12,579 nt of DNA from an uncultured Collinsella sp. Its GTDB lineage: Bacteria > Actinomycetota > Coriobacteriia > Coriobacteriales > Coriobacteriaceae. Below are positions 6,201-12,183 of the stretch, piece by piece; positions within the stretch are counted from its first letter, which is position 1; every line of letters starts with the position of its first letter. The notes beneath the pieces were generated by a model. It saw only the letters and a list, made by a program, of their open reading frames with translations. It had not been told where the DNA came from and made no database searches. A program made the position numbers and the translations under genes. Where the stretch lies: contig URBB01000058.1 in assembly GCA_900545835.1 (NCBI GenBank), forward strand, positions 1-12,579, read 5' to 3'.

Positions 6201-7154
6201 ATGGAACCTAAGCAGTACTACATCGGCATTGACGTCGGCGGCACTTCGGTTAAGGAGGGCCTGTTCGACGAGGACGGCAACCTGCTTGCCAAGGCCAGCG
6301 TGCCCACGCCTCCCATCGTCGACGCTGCGGGCTTTGCCGCGGTAACCGAGGCTATCGACCAGGTGGTCGCCAAGGCTCAGATTCCGCGCGCCTTTGTGGC
6401 GGGCATCGGCCTGGCCGTTCCGTGCCCCATTCCGGCTGCGGGCGATGCCAAGGTCAAGGCGAACATCTCCATCAACCTGCCCGAGCTTAAGATTGCCATT
6501 CAGGAGCACTGCCCCGACGCGGTCGTAAAGTACGAGAACGACGCCAACGCCGCCGCCATGGGCGAGGCCTGGCTCGGCTCTGCCAAGGGCGTGCAGAACG
6601 TGGTGATGGTCACCATCGGTACCGGCGTGGGCGGCGGCGTCATCATCAACGGCGGCGTTGTGTCGGGCGTTGTGGGTGCCGGCGGCGAGATTGGCCACAT
6701 GTGCCTGAACCCCGACGAGGAGCGTACCTGCGGCTGCGGCGGCCATGGCCACCTGGAGCAGTATTCCAGCGCCACCGGCGTGGTGAGCAATTACCTGGCC
6801 GAGTGCAAGGCTGCGGGCGTCGAGCCCATCGAGCTCACCGGTCCTTCCGATTCCAAGGACGTATTCCAAGCCTGCCGCGAGGGCGATAAGCTCGCGCTTG
6901 CCGCGGCCGATACCATGGCCGACTACCTCGGCCGTGCCCTGGCGCTTATCGCCAACGTGGTCGACCCTGAGATGTTCCTCATCGGCGGCGGCGCCTCCGC
7001 CTCGGCCGATGTCTACCTCGACGCCGTGCGCGAGCACTTTAAGCAGTACGCGTTTTCCGTCTCGCGCGAGACGCCCATCGAGGTCGCCTCGCTCGGCAAC
7101 GACGCCGGTATCATCGGTGCCGCCTACGTAGCCCTGCGCGCCGCCGGCAAATAG
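6201..7154 (+). CDS. ROK-family sugar kinase (glucokinase or fructokinase type)
   Basis: This 317-aa cytosolic ATP-dependent kinase phosphorylates a free hexose. The N-terminal phosphate loop is IGIDVGGTSVKEG (8-20), the catalytic base is Asp114 in YENDANAA, and the second ATP loop is GTGVGGG (140-146). The ROK zinc site is His166 (GEIGHM), Cys177 and Cys179 (CGCG). The usual fourth ligand, Cys in GCLE, is replaced by His184 in GHGHLE. I chose ATG 6201 over the upstream ATG at 6174 because AGGTGG precedes it by 6 bases and the family fold starts at once. It follows the PTS operon in the same direction but is separated by a strong terminator, so it probably has its own promoter. It would phosphorylate the sugar released by the GH1 enzyme, as proposed for GmuE. 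Confidence 0.93.
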   Translation: MEPKQYYIGIDVGGTSVKEGLFDEDGNLLAKASVPTPPIVDAAGFAAVTEAIDQVVAKAQIPRAFVAGIGLAVPCPIPAAGDAKVKANISINLPELKIAIQEHCPDAVVKYENDANAAAMGEAWLGSAKGVQNVVMVTIGTGVGGGVIINGGVVSGVVGAGGEIGHMCLNPDEERTCGCGGHGHLEQYSSATGVVSNYLAECKAAGVEPIELTGPSDSKDVFQACREGDKLALAAADTMADYLGRALALIANVVDPEMFLIGGGASASADVYLDAVREHFKQYAFSVSRETPIEVASLGNDAGIIGAAYVALRAAGK

Positions 7155-7156
7155 CC

Positions 7157-7210
7157 GGTGCAAGGGGGTCAGGTTTCTTTGCACCAACATGGTGCAAGGG
7201 GGACAGACTT
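7157..7210. repeat. REP-like repeat pair with GGTGCAAGGGGG(T/A)CAG core
   Basis: Two direct copies, 7157-7176 and 7191-7210, match at 17 of 20 positions: GGTGCAAGGGGG, T or A, CAG, two variable bases, TT. Between them TTGCACC (7179-7185) is inverted with respect to GGTGCAA of either copy, so alternative hairpins can form. CCCCC at 7213-7217 can also pair with GGGGG of the second copy. The block starts 3 bp after the ROK stop codon. No gene is in the 166-bp gap. Confidence 0.65.
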
Positions 7211-7320
7211 GGCCCCCATGCTTGCCCCAAAATGTGCCGCGACCCTTCCGTCTGCGAAGGCTCGGCATCGGCGTGCTACCATAGCTACGTCCAAGTACAC
7301 ATATCAAGTGGAGGATATCC

Positions 7321-8244
7321 ATGGCAAACGTTCTTGTCTTTGGTCACCAGAACCCCGATAACGACGCCATCATGAGCGCCGTCGTCCTGTCTCAGCTGCT
7401 CAACCAGGTTGAGTATGCCGGCAACACCTACGAGGCCTGCGCCCTTGGCCAGCTTCCGGCCGAGTCCGCCAAGCTGCTCGCCGATGCCGGCATTGCCGAG
7501 CCCCGCGTGATCGAGTCCGTCGAGGCCGGTCAGCTCGTCGTCCTCACCGACCACAACGAGTCCGCCCAGTCCGTCGCTGGCCTTAAGGACGCCACGGTCT
7601 TTGGCGTTGTCGACCATCACCGCATCGGCGACTTCGAGACCGCCGGCCCGCTGCACTACATCTGCCTGCCCTGGGGCTCCAGCTGCACCATCGTCACCAA
7701 GCTCGCCGGCGTGCTCGGCGTTGAGCTTTCCGACGTCCAGGCCAAGCTGCTGCTCTCGGCCATGATGACCGACACGCTCATGCTCAAGAGCCCCACCACC
7801 ACCGATGTCGACCGCGCCGTCGCCGCTAAGCTCGGCGAGCAGGTGGGCGTCGATCCGGTCAAGTTTGGCATGGAGGTCTTCCTCACCCGTCCGTCCGGCT
7901 CCTTCACCGCCGCCGAGATGGTCGGCAACGACATCAAGATGTTCGAGCCCGCCGGCAAGAAGCTGCTCATCGGCCAGTACGAGACCGTCGACAAGAGCCG
8001 CGCGCTCGGCATGATCGACGAGATTCGCGAGGCCATGCGCGCCTACGCCGCCGAGAAGGGTGCTGACGGCATCGTCCTGTGCATCACCGACATCATGGAG
8101 GAGGGCTCGCAGGTCCTGCTCGAGGGCGAGACCGAGGCTGCTCAGAAGGGCCTGGGCATTGCCGACGAGCGCGACGGCGTCTGGATGCCGGGTGTCCTCT
8201 CCCGTAAGAAGCAGGTCGCAGCCCCCATCATGGCCGCCTGCTAG
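7321..8244 (+). CDS. ppaC: Manganese-dependent inorganic pyrophosphatase (family II)
   Basis: This 307-aa cytosolic enzyme hydrolyses pyrophosphate to two phosphates and drives biosynthetic reactions forward. DHH-superfamily metal motifs are present: His9, Asp13 and Asp15 in FGHQNPDND, Asp77-His78 in TDHNES, Asp98-His99-His100 in VVDHHRIGDFE, and Asp151 in MTDTLMLKSPT. The C-terminal DHHA2 substrate motif SRKKQV lies at 294-299. The length is that of B. subtilis PpaC (309 aa) without the CBS/DRTGG insertion found in regulated versions. GGAGG six bases before ATG supports the start. A -10-like TACCAT lies at 7277-7282. It is a single-gene unit closed by its own terminator. Confidence 0.97.
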   Translation: MANVLVFGHQNPDNDAIMSAVVLSQLLNQVEYAGNTYEACALGQLPAESAKLLADAGIAEPRVIESVEAGQLVVLTDHNESAQSVAGLKDATVFGVVDHHRIGDFETAGPLHYICLPWGSSCTIVTKLAGVLGVELSDVQAKLLLSAMMTDTLMLKSPTTTDVDRAVAAKLGEQVGVDPVKFGMEVFLTRPSGSFTAAEMVGNDIKMFEPAGKKLLIGQYETVDKSRALGMIDEIREAMRAYAAEKGADGIVLCITDIMEEGSQVLLEGETEAAQKGLGIADERDGVWMPGVLSRKKQVAAPIMAAC

Positions 8245-8263
8245 GTTTAGTTGACCAAACGCC

Positions 8264-8303
8264 ACGACCGGATCGCGGACGCCCCGCGCTCCGGTCGTTT
8301 TTT
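8264..8303 (+). terminator. Intrinsic terminator of ppaC
   Basis: ACGACCGGA (8264-8272) pairs perfectly with TCCGGTCGT (8290-8298), with further GCGG/CCGC pairing inside the loop. TTTTTT follows at 8298-8303. It lies 19 bp after the stop codon. Confidence 0.93.
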
Positions 8304-8346
8304 GTGCACGGCGCCGCGTCGTCTCTTGGACGGGCGTGCCCGCGCC

Positions 8347-8367
8347 GTTGAACAAATAATGTTCAAC
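8347..8367. promoter_or_regulatory. 21-bp operator-like palindrome upstream of nhaA
   Basis: GTTGAACA and TGTTCAAC form a perfect 8-bp inverted repeat around AATAA. It stands out as AT-rich in a GC-rich gap, 145 bp before nhaA. It may bind a dimeric regulator, or fold as a hairpin in RNA. The binding protein is unknown. Confidence 0.5.
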
Positions 8368-8442
8368 CTGTGGTTCCGCTTTTCGGCCATGCCTGCGTGC
8401 TTGTCGTGCAGGGTAGGCTAGATGCAAGCGTAATACGTTAGA

Positions 8443-8478
8443 GCGCGGCGCCGCCACTTGGGCGGGCCGTGCTTTTTT
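8443..8478 (+). terminator. Terminator hairpin in the nhaA leader (possible attenuator)
   Basis: GCGCGGC (8443-8449) and CCGCC (8451-8455) pair with GGCGG (8461-8465) and GCCGTGC (8466-8472). This is a 12-bp stem with one bulged G and one wobble, a 5-base loop, and TTTTTT at 8473-8478. It lies 33 bp before the nhaA start and 140 bp beyond the ppaC terminator. The segment CGGCGCCGCG (8309-8318) is perfectly complementary to 8444-8453, so an alternative antiterminator pairing is possible. That pairing is inferred. Confidence 0.6.
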
Positions 8479-8481
8479 AAG

Positions 8482-8497
8482 ACGGGAGCTTTCCCGT
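8482..8497 (+). other. Small hairpin next to the nhaA ribosome binding site
   Basis: ACGGGA and TCCCGT form a perfect 6-bp stem around GCTT. It ends one base before the ribosome binding site GAAAGGAG (8498-8505). It could tune ribosome access or protect the 5' end of a processed mRNA. Confidence 0.45.
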
Positions 8498-8511
8498 GAA
8501 AGGAGCCGCCC

Positions 8512-9870
8512 ATGGCAGCAACTGAGCAGCTGTTTAACGTTCGTGAGCGCAAGCGCTTTGAGCGTCACGACATCTGGGAGCGCATCACCGAGAACGGCAC
8601 GATTTCCGCCGCCGTCATGGTCTTCGCCGCCATCGCCGCCGTCATTTGCGCCAACACCGATGCCTACGAGGCCATCCATCACTTTTTGGAGACCCCGCTG
8701 TATGTGGGTCTGGGCAACCTTACGGCCGGTCTCACCGTTGAGCTTTTCGTCAACGACTTCCTCATGGCGATCTTCTTTTTGTTGGTGGGCATTGAGCTTA
8801 AGTACGAGATGACAGTTGGCGAGCTCAAGAACCCGCGCCAGGCTATGCTTCCCATGCTGGCGGCCGTGGGCGGCGTCGTCGTTCCCGCCTGCATCTATCT
8901 GATCTTTAACCATGCCGGCGCGCACAACGGCTGGGCCATTCCCATGGCAACCGATATTGCCTTTGCGCTGGGCGTGCTGTCGCTTTTGGGCAACCGCGTG
9001 CCCAACGGCGTGCGCGTGTTCTTCTCGACGCTCGCCATCGCCGACGACCTCATCTCCATCGCCGCCATCGCCATCTTCTACGGTCAGAGCCCCAATCCGT
9101 TTTGGTTGGGCGCCGCCGCGCTTGTGACCTGTGCGCTCGTGTGGCTCAACAAGACGCAGCATTACCGCCTTGCCCCGTATTCGGTACTGGGCCTGCTGTT
9201 GTGGTTCTGCATGTTCAAGAGCGGCGTGCACGCTACGCTTGCTGGCGTCATCCTGGCCTTCACCATCCCGGCCAAGTGCGGTGTTAAGCTTGATAGCCTC
9301 ACCGATTGGCTGGGCGAGTGCTTGCCGCTGCTCGATGACCGCTACGACGACGAGGCGCACATCCTGGGCCAGCATGACTTTACCGTCTCGACCACCAAAG
9401 TCGAGCGCGTCATGCACCGCGTGACCCCGCCGCTCATCCGCATGGAGCGCCTGATCTCCACGCCGGTCAACTTTGTGATCCTGCCGATCTTTGCGTTCGT
9501 CAACGCACAGGTTCGCCTAGTGGGCGTGGACATGAGCACGCTGCTCACCGACCCGGTGACGCTCGGCGTGTACTTTGGCATGCTGCTGGGTAAGCCGATC
9601 GGTATCTTTGGCATGACGTTCGCCTTGGTCAAGCTCAAGGCCTGCGAGCTACCGCGCAACGTCAACTGGCACATGATTGCCGGTGTGGGCATTCTGGGCG
9701 GCATCGGCTTTACCATGTCGATTCTCATCAGCGGCCTTGCCTTCCCGACGGCCCAGTTTGAGGTTTTGGCTGCCAAGGCCGCCATCCTTGCCGGTTCGGT
9801 CACCGCTGCCGTGCTCGGCATGATCTACATGAGCGTGGTTTGCAAACACCCCGCGCCCAAGGGCGAGTAA
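8512..9870 (+). CDS. nhaA: Na+/H+ antiporter NhaA
   Basis: This 452-aa inner-membrane antiporter expels sodium in exchange for protons, for pH and salt homeostasis. The motif GWAIPMATDIAFALG (140-154) contains Asp148, and TLAIADDL (173-180) contains Asp178 and Asp179. These match Asp133, Asp163 and Asp164 of E. coli NhaA. Lys361 in LLGKPIGI matches Lys300. E. coli numbering is offset by 15 at the aspartates but by 61 at the lysine, so about 46 extra residues lie between them, mainly a hydrophilic acidic loop near 256-305 (LLDDRYDDEAH). Start: GAAAGGAG, then 6 bases, then ATG. It stands alone between its structured leader and a bidirectional terminator. Confidence 0.96.
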   Translation: MAATEQLFNVRERKRFERHDIWERITENGTISAAVMVFAAIAAVICANTDAYEAIHHFLETPLYVGLGNLTAGLTVELFVNDFLMAIFFLLVGIELKYEMTVGELKNPRQAMLPMLAAVGGVVVPACIYLIFNHAGAHNGWAIPMATDIAFALGVLSLLGNRVPNGVRVFFSTLAIADDLISIAAIAIFYGQSPNPFWLGAAALVTCALVWLNKTQHYRLAPYSVLGLLLWFCMFKSGVHATLAGVILAFTIPAKCGVKLDSLTDWLGECLPLLDDRYDDEAHILGQHDFTVSTTKVERVMHRVTPPLIRMERLISTPVNFVILPIFAFVNAQVRLVGVDMSTLLTDPVTLGVYFGMLLGKPIGIFGMTFALVKLKACELPRNVNWHMIAGVGILGGIGFTMSILISGLAFPTAQFEVLAAKAAILAGSVTAAVLGMIYMSVVCKHPAPKGE

Positions 9871-9887
9871 GAGCACATACAAGTTTG

Positions 9888-9925
9888 AAAACGCCGCCTG
9901 TGAACACCATCACAGGCGGCGTTTT
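9888..9925. terminator. Bidirectional terminator shared by nhaA and the convergent small gene
   Basis: AAAACGCCGCCTGTG (9888-9902) and CACAGGCGGCGTTTT (9911-9925) form a perfect 15-bp stem with an 8-base loop. T-runs lie at the 3' side on both strands. It lies 17 bp after the nhaA stop and 30 bp after the stop of the minus-strand gene. Confidence 0.95.
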
Positions 9926-9955
9926 AGTCATTCGGGACGTTCTTAATGACTAGGT

Positions 9956-10210
9956 TTATTCCACGGTGCCGTAGATGGCGCCCCAGCCGTGGGCGGCCAA
10001 GGCGGAGTTGAGCTGGTCGCAAAGTGACTGGCGGTCGTAATAGCCGGGCGGCAAAAGGTTCACGATTTCCATGAGATCGGGTGCCAGGTCCAAGATTTCG
10101 GCCTGTACGATCAGATCCAGGCGGTCGATGGCGTGGCGGTCGTAAAACAGTCCGTCGACCAGGCGCTGCAGGTCGCCGAATTCCTCGGCCTGGAACGATC
10201 CATACTCCAT
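9956..10210 (-). CDS. Small acidic protein of unknown function (84 aa)
   Basis: I do not recognise this family. The 84-aa product starts MEYGSFQAEEFG and is rich in Asp, Glu and Leu, with no signal peptide, no membrane segment and no cysteine pair. The middle segment (LDLIVQAEILDLAPDLMEIVNLLP) looks helical and amphipathic; the C-terminus has GYYDRQSLCDQLNSALAAHGWGAIYG. Coding status is supported by an AAGGAGG ribosome binding site 4 bases before the ATG at 10210, by ending just before a bidirectional terminator, and by a normal amino-acid mix. The overlapping frame from 10232 gives an unlikely Arg/Pro-rich peptide. Probably cytosolic. Function unknown. Confidence 0.75.
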   Translation of the reverse strand: MEYGSFQAEEFGDLQRLVDGLFYDRHAIDRLDLIVQAEILDLAPDLMEIVNLLPPGYYDRQSLCDQLNSALAAHGWGAIYGTVE

Positions 10211-10312
10211 AGTGCCTCCTTGGGCGCCCCACGCAGGCATGCGCGGCGATTCGTAATTTATTGCGATGGACTTAATCTATCACGGCTTCATAACGTTGCG
10301 GCGGTGGCGGTC

Positions 10313-10318
10313 TATACT
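10313..10318 (+). promoter_or_regulatory. -10 box upstream of the aminotransferase gene
   Basis: TATACT lies 42 bp before the start codon. No good -35 hexamer is found 16-18 bp upstream, where the sequence is GC-rich. Confidence 0.4.
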
Positions 10319-10359
10319 TAGACGAACTGCAACGTACCGCTTCGCGAAAGGTCGCACCC

Positions 10360-11664
10360 ATGCAGACGATCTACCAGAAGATGGAAACCACCGAACTCGA
10401 TGCCGCCATCGAGGCGCTCAAAGCCGAGGTCTCCGAGGTCAAGGCCAAGGGCCTGGCGCTCGATATGGCCCGCGGCAAGCCATCGCCCGCCCAGGTGGAC
10501 ATCTCGCGCCCCATGCTCGATATCCTCAATGCCGATGCCGATCTGCACGACGGCAACGTCGACTGCTCCAACTACGGCTGCTTTGAGGGCATTCCCTCGG
10601 CACGCAAGCTAGCGGGGGAGTTCCTGGGTTGCCCCGCTGAGCAGACACTCGTGCTGGGCTCGTCGAGCCTTTTGATCGAACACGACATCGCCGGCATGTT
10701 CTGGCGCTGTGGCTCGTGCGGCAGCGAGCCCTGGGAGGCTTACGAGGCAGCGCACGACGGCAAGAAGGTCAAGTTCCTGTGCCCGGTTCCCGGCTACGAC
10801 CGCCACTTTGGCATCACCGCCGATCTGGGTATCGAGAACGTCCCCGTCGCGATGACCGACAACGGCCCCGACATGGACGAGGTCGAGCGCCTCGTCGCCG
10901 CCGACGATTCCATCAAGGGCATCTGGTGCGTGCCCAAGTATTCCAACCCCACGGGCATCACCTTTAGCGAGGACACTGTGCGCCGCCTGATTGAGATGCC
11001 CACGGCCGCACCCGATTTCCGCATCTTCTGGGACAACGCCTACTGCGTGCACGACCTGTACGACGAGACCGACGAGCTCGCCAACATCTTCGATCTTGCC
11101 CGCACGGCGGGCACCGAGGACCGCGTGGTGGCATTCGCCTCGACGTCCAAGATCACTTTCCCGGGTGCCGGTATCGGCTTTATCGGTGCGAGCCCCGCGG
11201 TTATCGCGGAGTTCTCCAAGCGCCTGAAGGCCGGCCTCATCAGCGCCGATAAGCTCAACCAACTGCGCCACGTGCGTTTCCTTCCCACCATCGAGGCGGT
11301 CAAGGAGCACATGAAAAAGCATGCCGAGTTTTTGCGCCCGCGCTTTGAGGCCGTTGAGCGCAAGCTCACCGAGGGCTTGGGCGACACGGACTGCGCCACC
11401 TGGACGCACCCCCGCGGCGGCTACTTTGTAAGCTTCGATGGTCCCGAGGGCTCGGCCCAAAAGGTCGCCGCGCTTTGTGCCGACCTGGGCGTCAAGCTCA
11501 CGCCGGCCGGTGCTACCTGGCCCTATGGCAAGGACCCGCGCGACACCAACATCCGCATCGCGCCGAGCTATCCCACGGTCGAGGACCTGGAGGCCGCGCT
11601 CGATGTGCTGGTGCTGGCCGTTAAGCTCGTCGCTGCCGAGCTTGCGCGTGCCGAGCGCGCCTAA
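10360..11664 (+). CDS. Aspartate aminotransferase, type Ic (PLP)
   Basis: This 434-aa cytosolic PLP enzyme interconverts aspartate plus 2-oxoglutarate with oxaloacetate plus glutamate. Sequence landmarks follow the Corynebacterium AspT branch (Pfam family PF12897): ALDMARGKPSPAQVD (33-47), YGCFEGI (72-78), FLCPVPGYDRHFGIT (139-153), SNPTGITFSED with Asn196, FWDNAYCVHDL with Asp225 and Tyr228, and the PLP lysine Lys264 in STSKITFPGAGIGF. Arg399 in NIRIAPSYP is the likely carboxylate-binding arginine. GAAAGG lies 8 bases before ATG. It is divergent from the 84-aa gene and 51 bp before the STAS gene. Substrate range is not certain, since aromatic or alpha-aminoadipate activity cannot be ruled out. 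Confidence 0.9.
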   Translation: MQTIYQKMETTELDAAIEALKAEVSEVKAKGLALDMARGKPSPAQVDISRPMLDILNADADLHDGNVDCSNYGCFEGIPSARKLAGEFLGCPAEQTLVLGSSSLLIEHDIAGMFWRCGSCGSEPWEAYEAAHDGKKVKFLCPVPGYDRHFGITADLGIENVPVAMTDNGPDMDEVERLVAADDSIKGIWCVPKYSNPTGITFSEDTVRRLIEMPTAAPDFRIFWDNAYCVHDLYDETDELANIFDLARTAGTEDRVVAFASTSKITFPGAGIGFIGASPAVIAEFSKRLKAGLISADKLNQLRHVRFLPTIEAVKEHMKKHAEFLRPRFEAVERKLTEGLGDTDCATWTHPRGGYFVSFDGPEGSAQKVAALCADLGVKLTPAGATWPYGKDPRDTNIRIAPSYPTVEDLEAALDVLVLAVKLVAAELARAERA

Positions 11665-11715
11665 CGCGCGGCTTCCCGTACTATCCGCACTTTCGATACG
11701 TAAAGGAGCGTATAC

Positions 11716-12030
11716 ATGGATTTGGGTATTTCCACCAACCCCACGCCAGAGCTCTACACCATTAAGGTAACCGGCGAGATCGATATCTCTAACGCCGATA
11801 GCCTGCGCAATGCCATCGACCTGGCGCTCGAGCAGCCCACCGAGGCCGTTGAGCTCGATTTTGCCCAGGTGAGCTACATTGATTCGACGGGCATTGGCGT
11901 GCTCGTGGGCGCCGCACACCACGCGGTCGACCACGGCAAGCGCTTTAGCTGCACCAATGTGCAGCCCCCGGTGATGCGCGTGGTCCAGCTGTTGGGTGTC
12001 GACCAGGAGATTTCGATCACCGCTGCATAA
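11716..12030 (+). CDS. STAS-domain anti-sigma-factor antagonist
   Basis: This 104-aa single-domain cytosolic protein resembles SpoIIAA/RsbV. The unphosphorylated form would bind an anti-sigma kinase and free its sigma factor. The hallmark loop YIDSTGIGVLVG (54-65) places the phosphorylatable Ser57 exactly where SpoIIAA has Ser58. N-terminal strands TIKVTGEIDISNADSLR (15-31) and C-terminal MRVVQLLGVDQEISI are also typical. AAGGAG lies 7 bases before ATG. No RsbW-like kinase, sigma factor or PP2C phosphatase is adjacent in this window, so its partner must be encoded elsewhere or beyond the window. It may share a transcript with the upstream aminotransferase gene. A weak GCCC/GGGC hairpin lies at 12036-12049. 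Confidence 0.92.
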   Translation: MDLGISTNPTPELYTIKVTGEIDISNADSLRNAIDLALEQPTEAVELDFAQVSYIDSTGIGVLVGAAHHAVDHGKRFSCTNVQPPVMRVVQLLGVDQEISITAA

Positions 12031-12074
12031 TCTTTGCCCCCAAAAGGGCGTGCTGTTTGGCATATGTTTGTGAT

Positions 12075-12108
12075 GCGCTCGGACGTTTTGGCGTCCGGGC
12101 GCTATACT
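12075..12108 (+). promoter_or_regulatory. Hairpin abutting the -10 box of the tat gene
   Basis: GCGCTCGGACG (12075-12085) and CGTCCGGGCGC (12092-12102) pair over 11 bp with one T-G wobble around TTTTGG. The -10-like TATACT follows immediately at 12103-12108. The inverted repeat occupies the -35/spacer region, so it may be an operator. It may also be a terminator remnant of the STAS transcript, but no U-tract follows. Confidence 0.45.
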
Positions 12109-12183
12109 TGACCGAATGAATAGACGAGTTCCGGCCGAATGGCGCGGTGCGGGCTCGACTCACATCGAGCCTTGGAGGTATGT

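Noticed and set aside
8304..8511. A known Li+ (nhaA-I/II) or Na+ riboswitch upstream of nhaA.
   Set aside because: I cannot match a known consensus by eye, and those classes are described mainly in other phyla; it is kept only as an unclassified structured leader.
7285..9417. A 710-codon open frame on the minus strand across ppaC and nhaA.
   Set aside because: It overlaps two firmly identified genes and the terminator between them; the product is low-complexity and has no recognisable domain.
9924..10232. Competing minus-strand frame of 102 codons over the 84-aa gene.
   Set aside because: Its product is Arg/Pro/Gly-rich, as expected from an out-of-frame reading of GC-rich coding DNA, and it runs into the bidirectional terminator.
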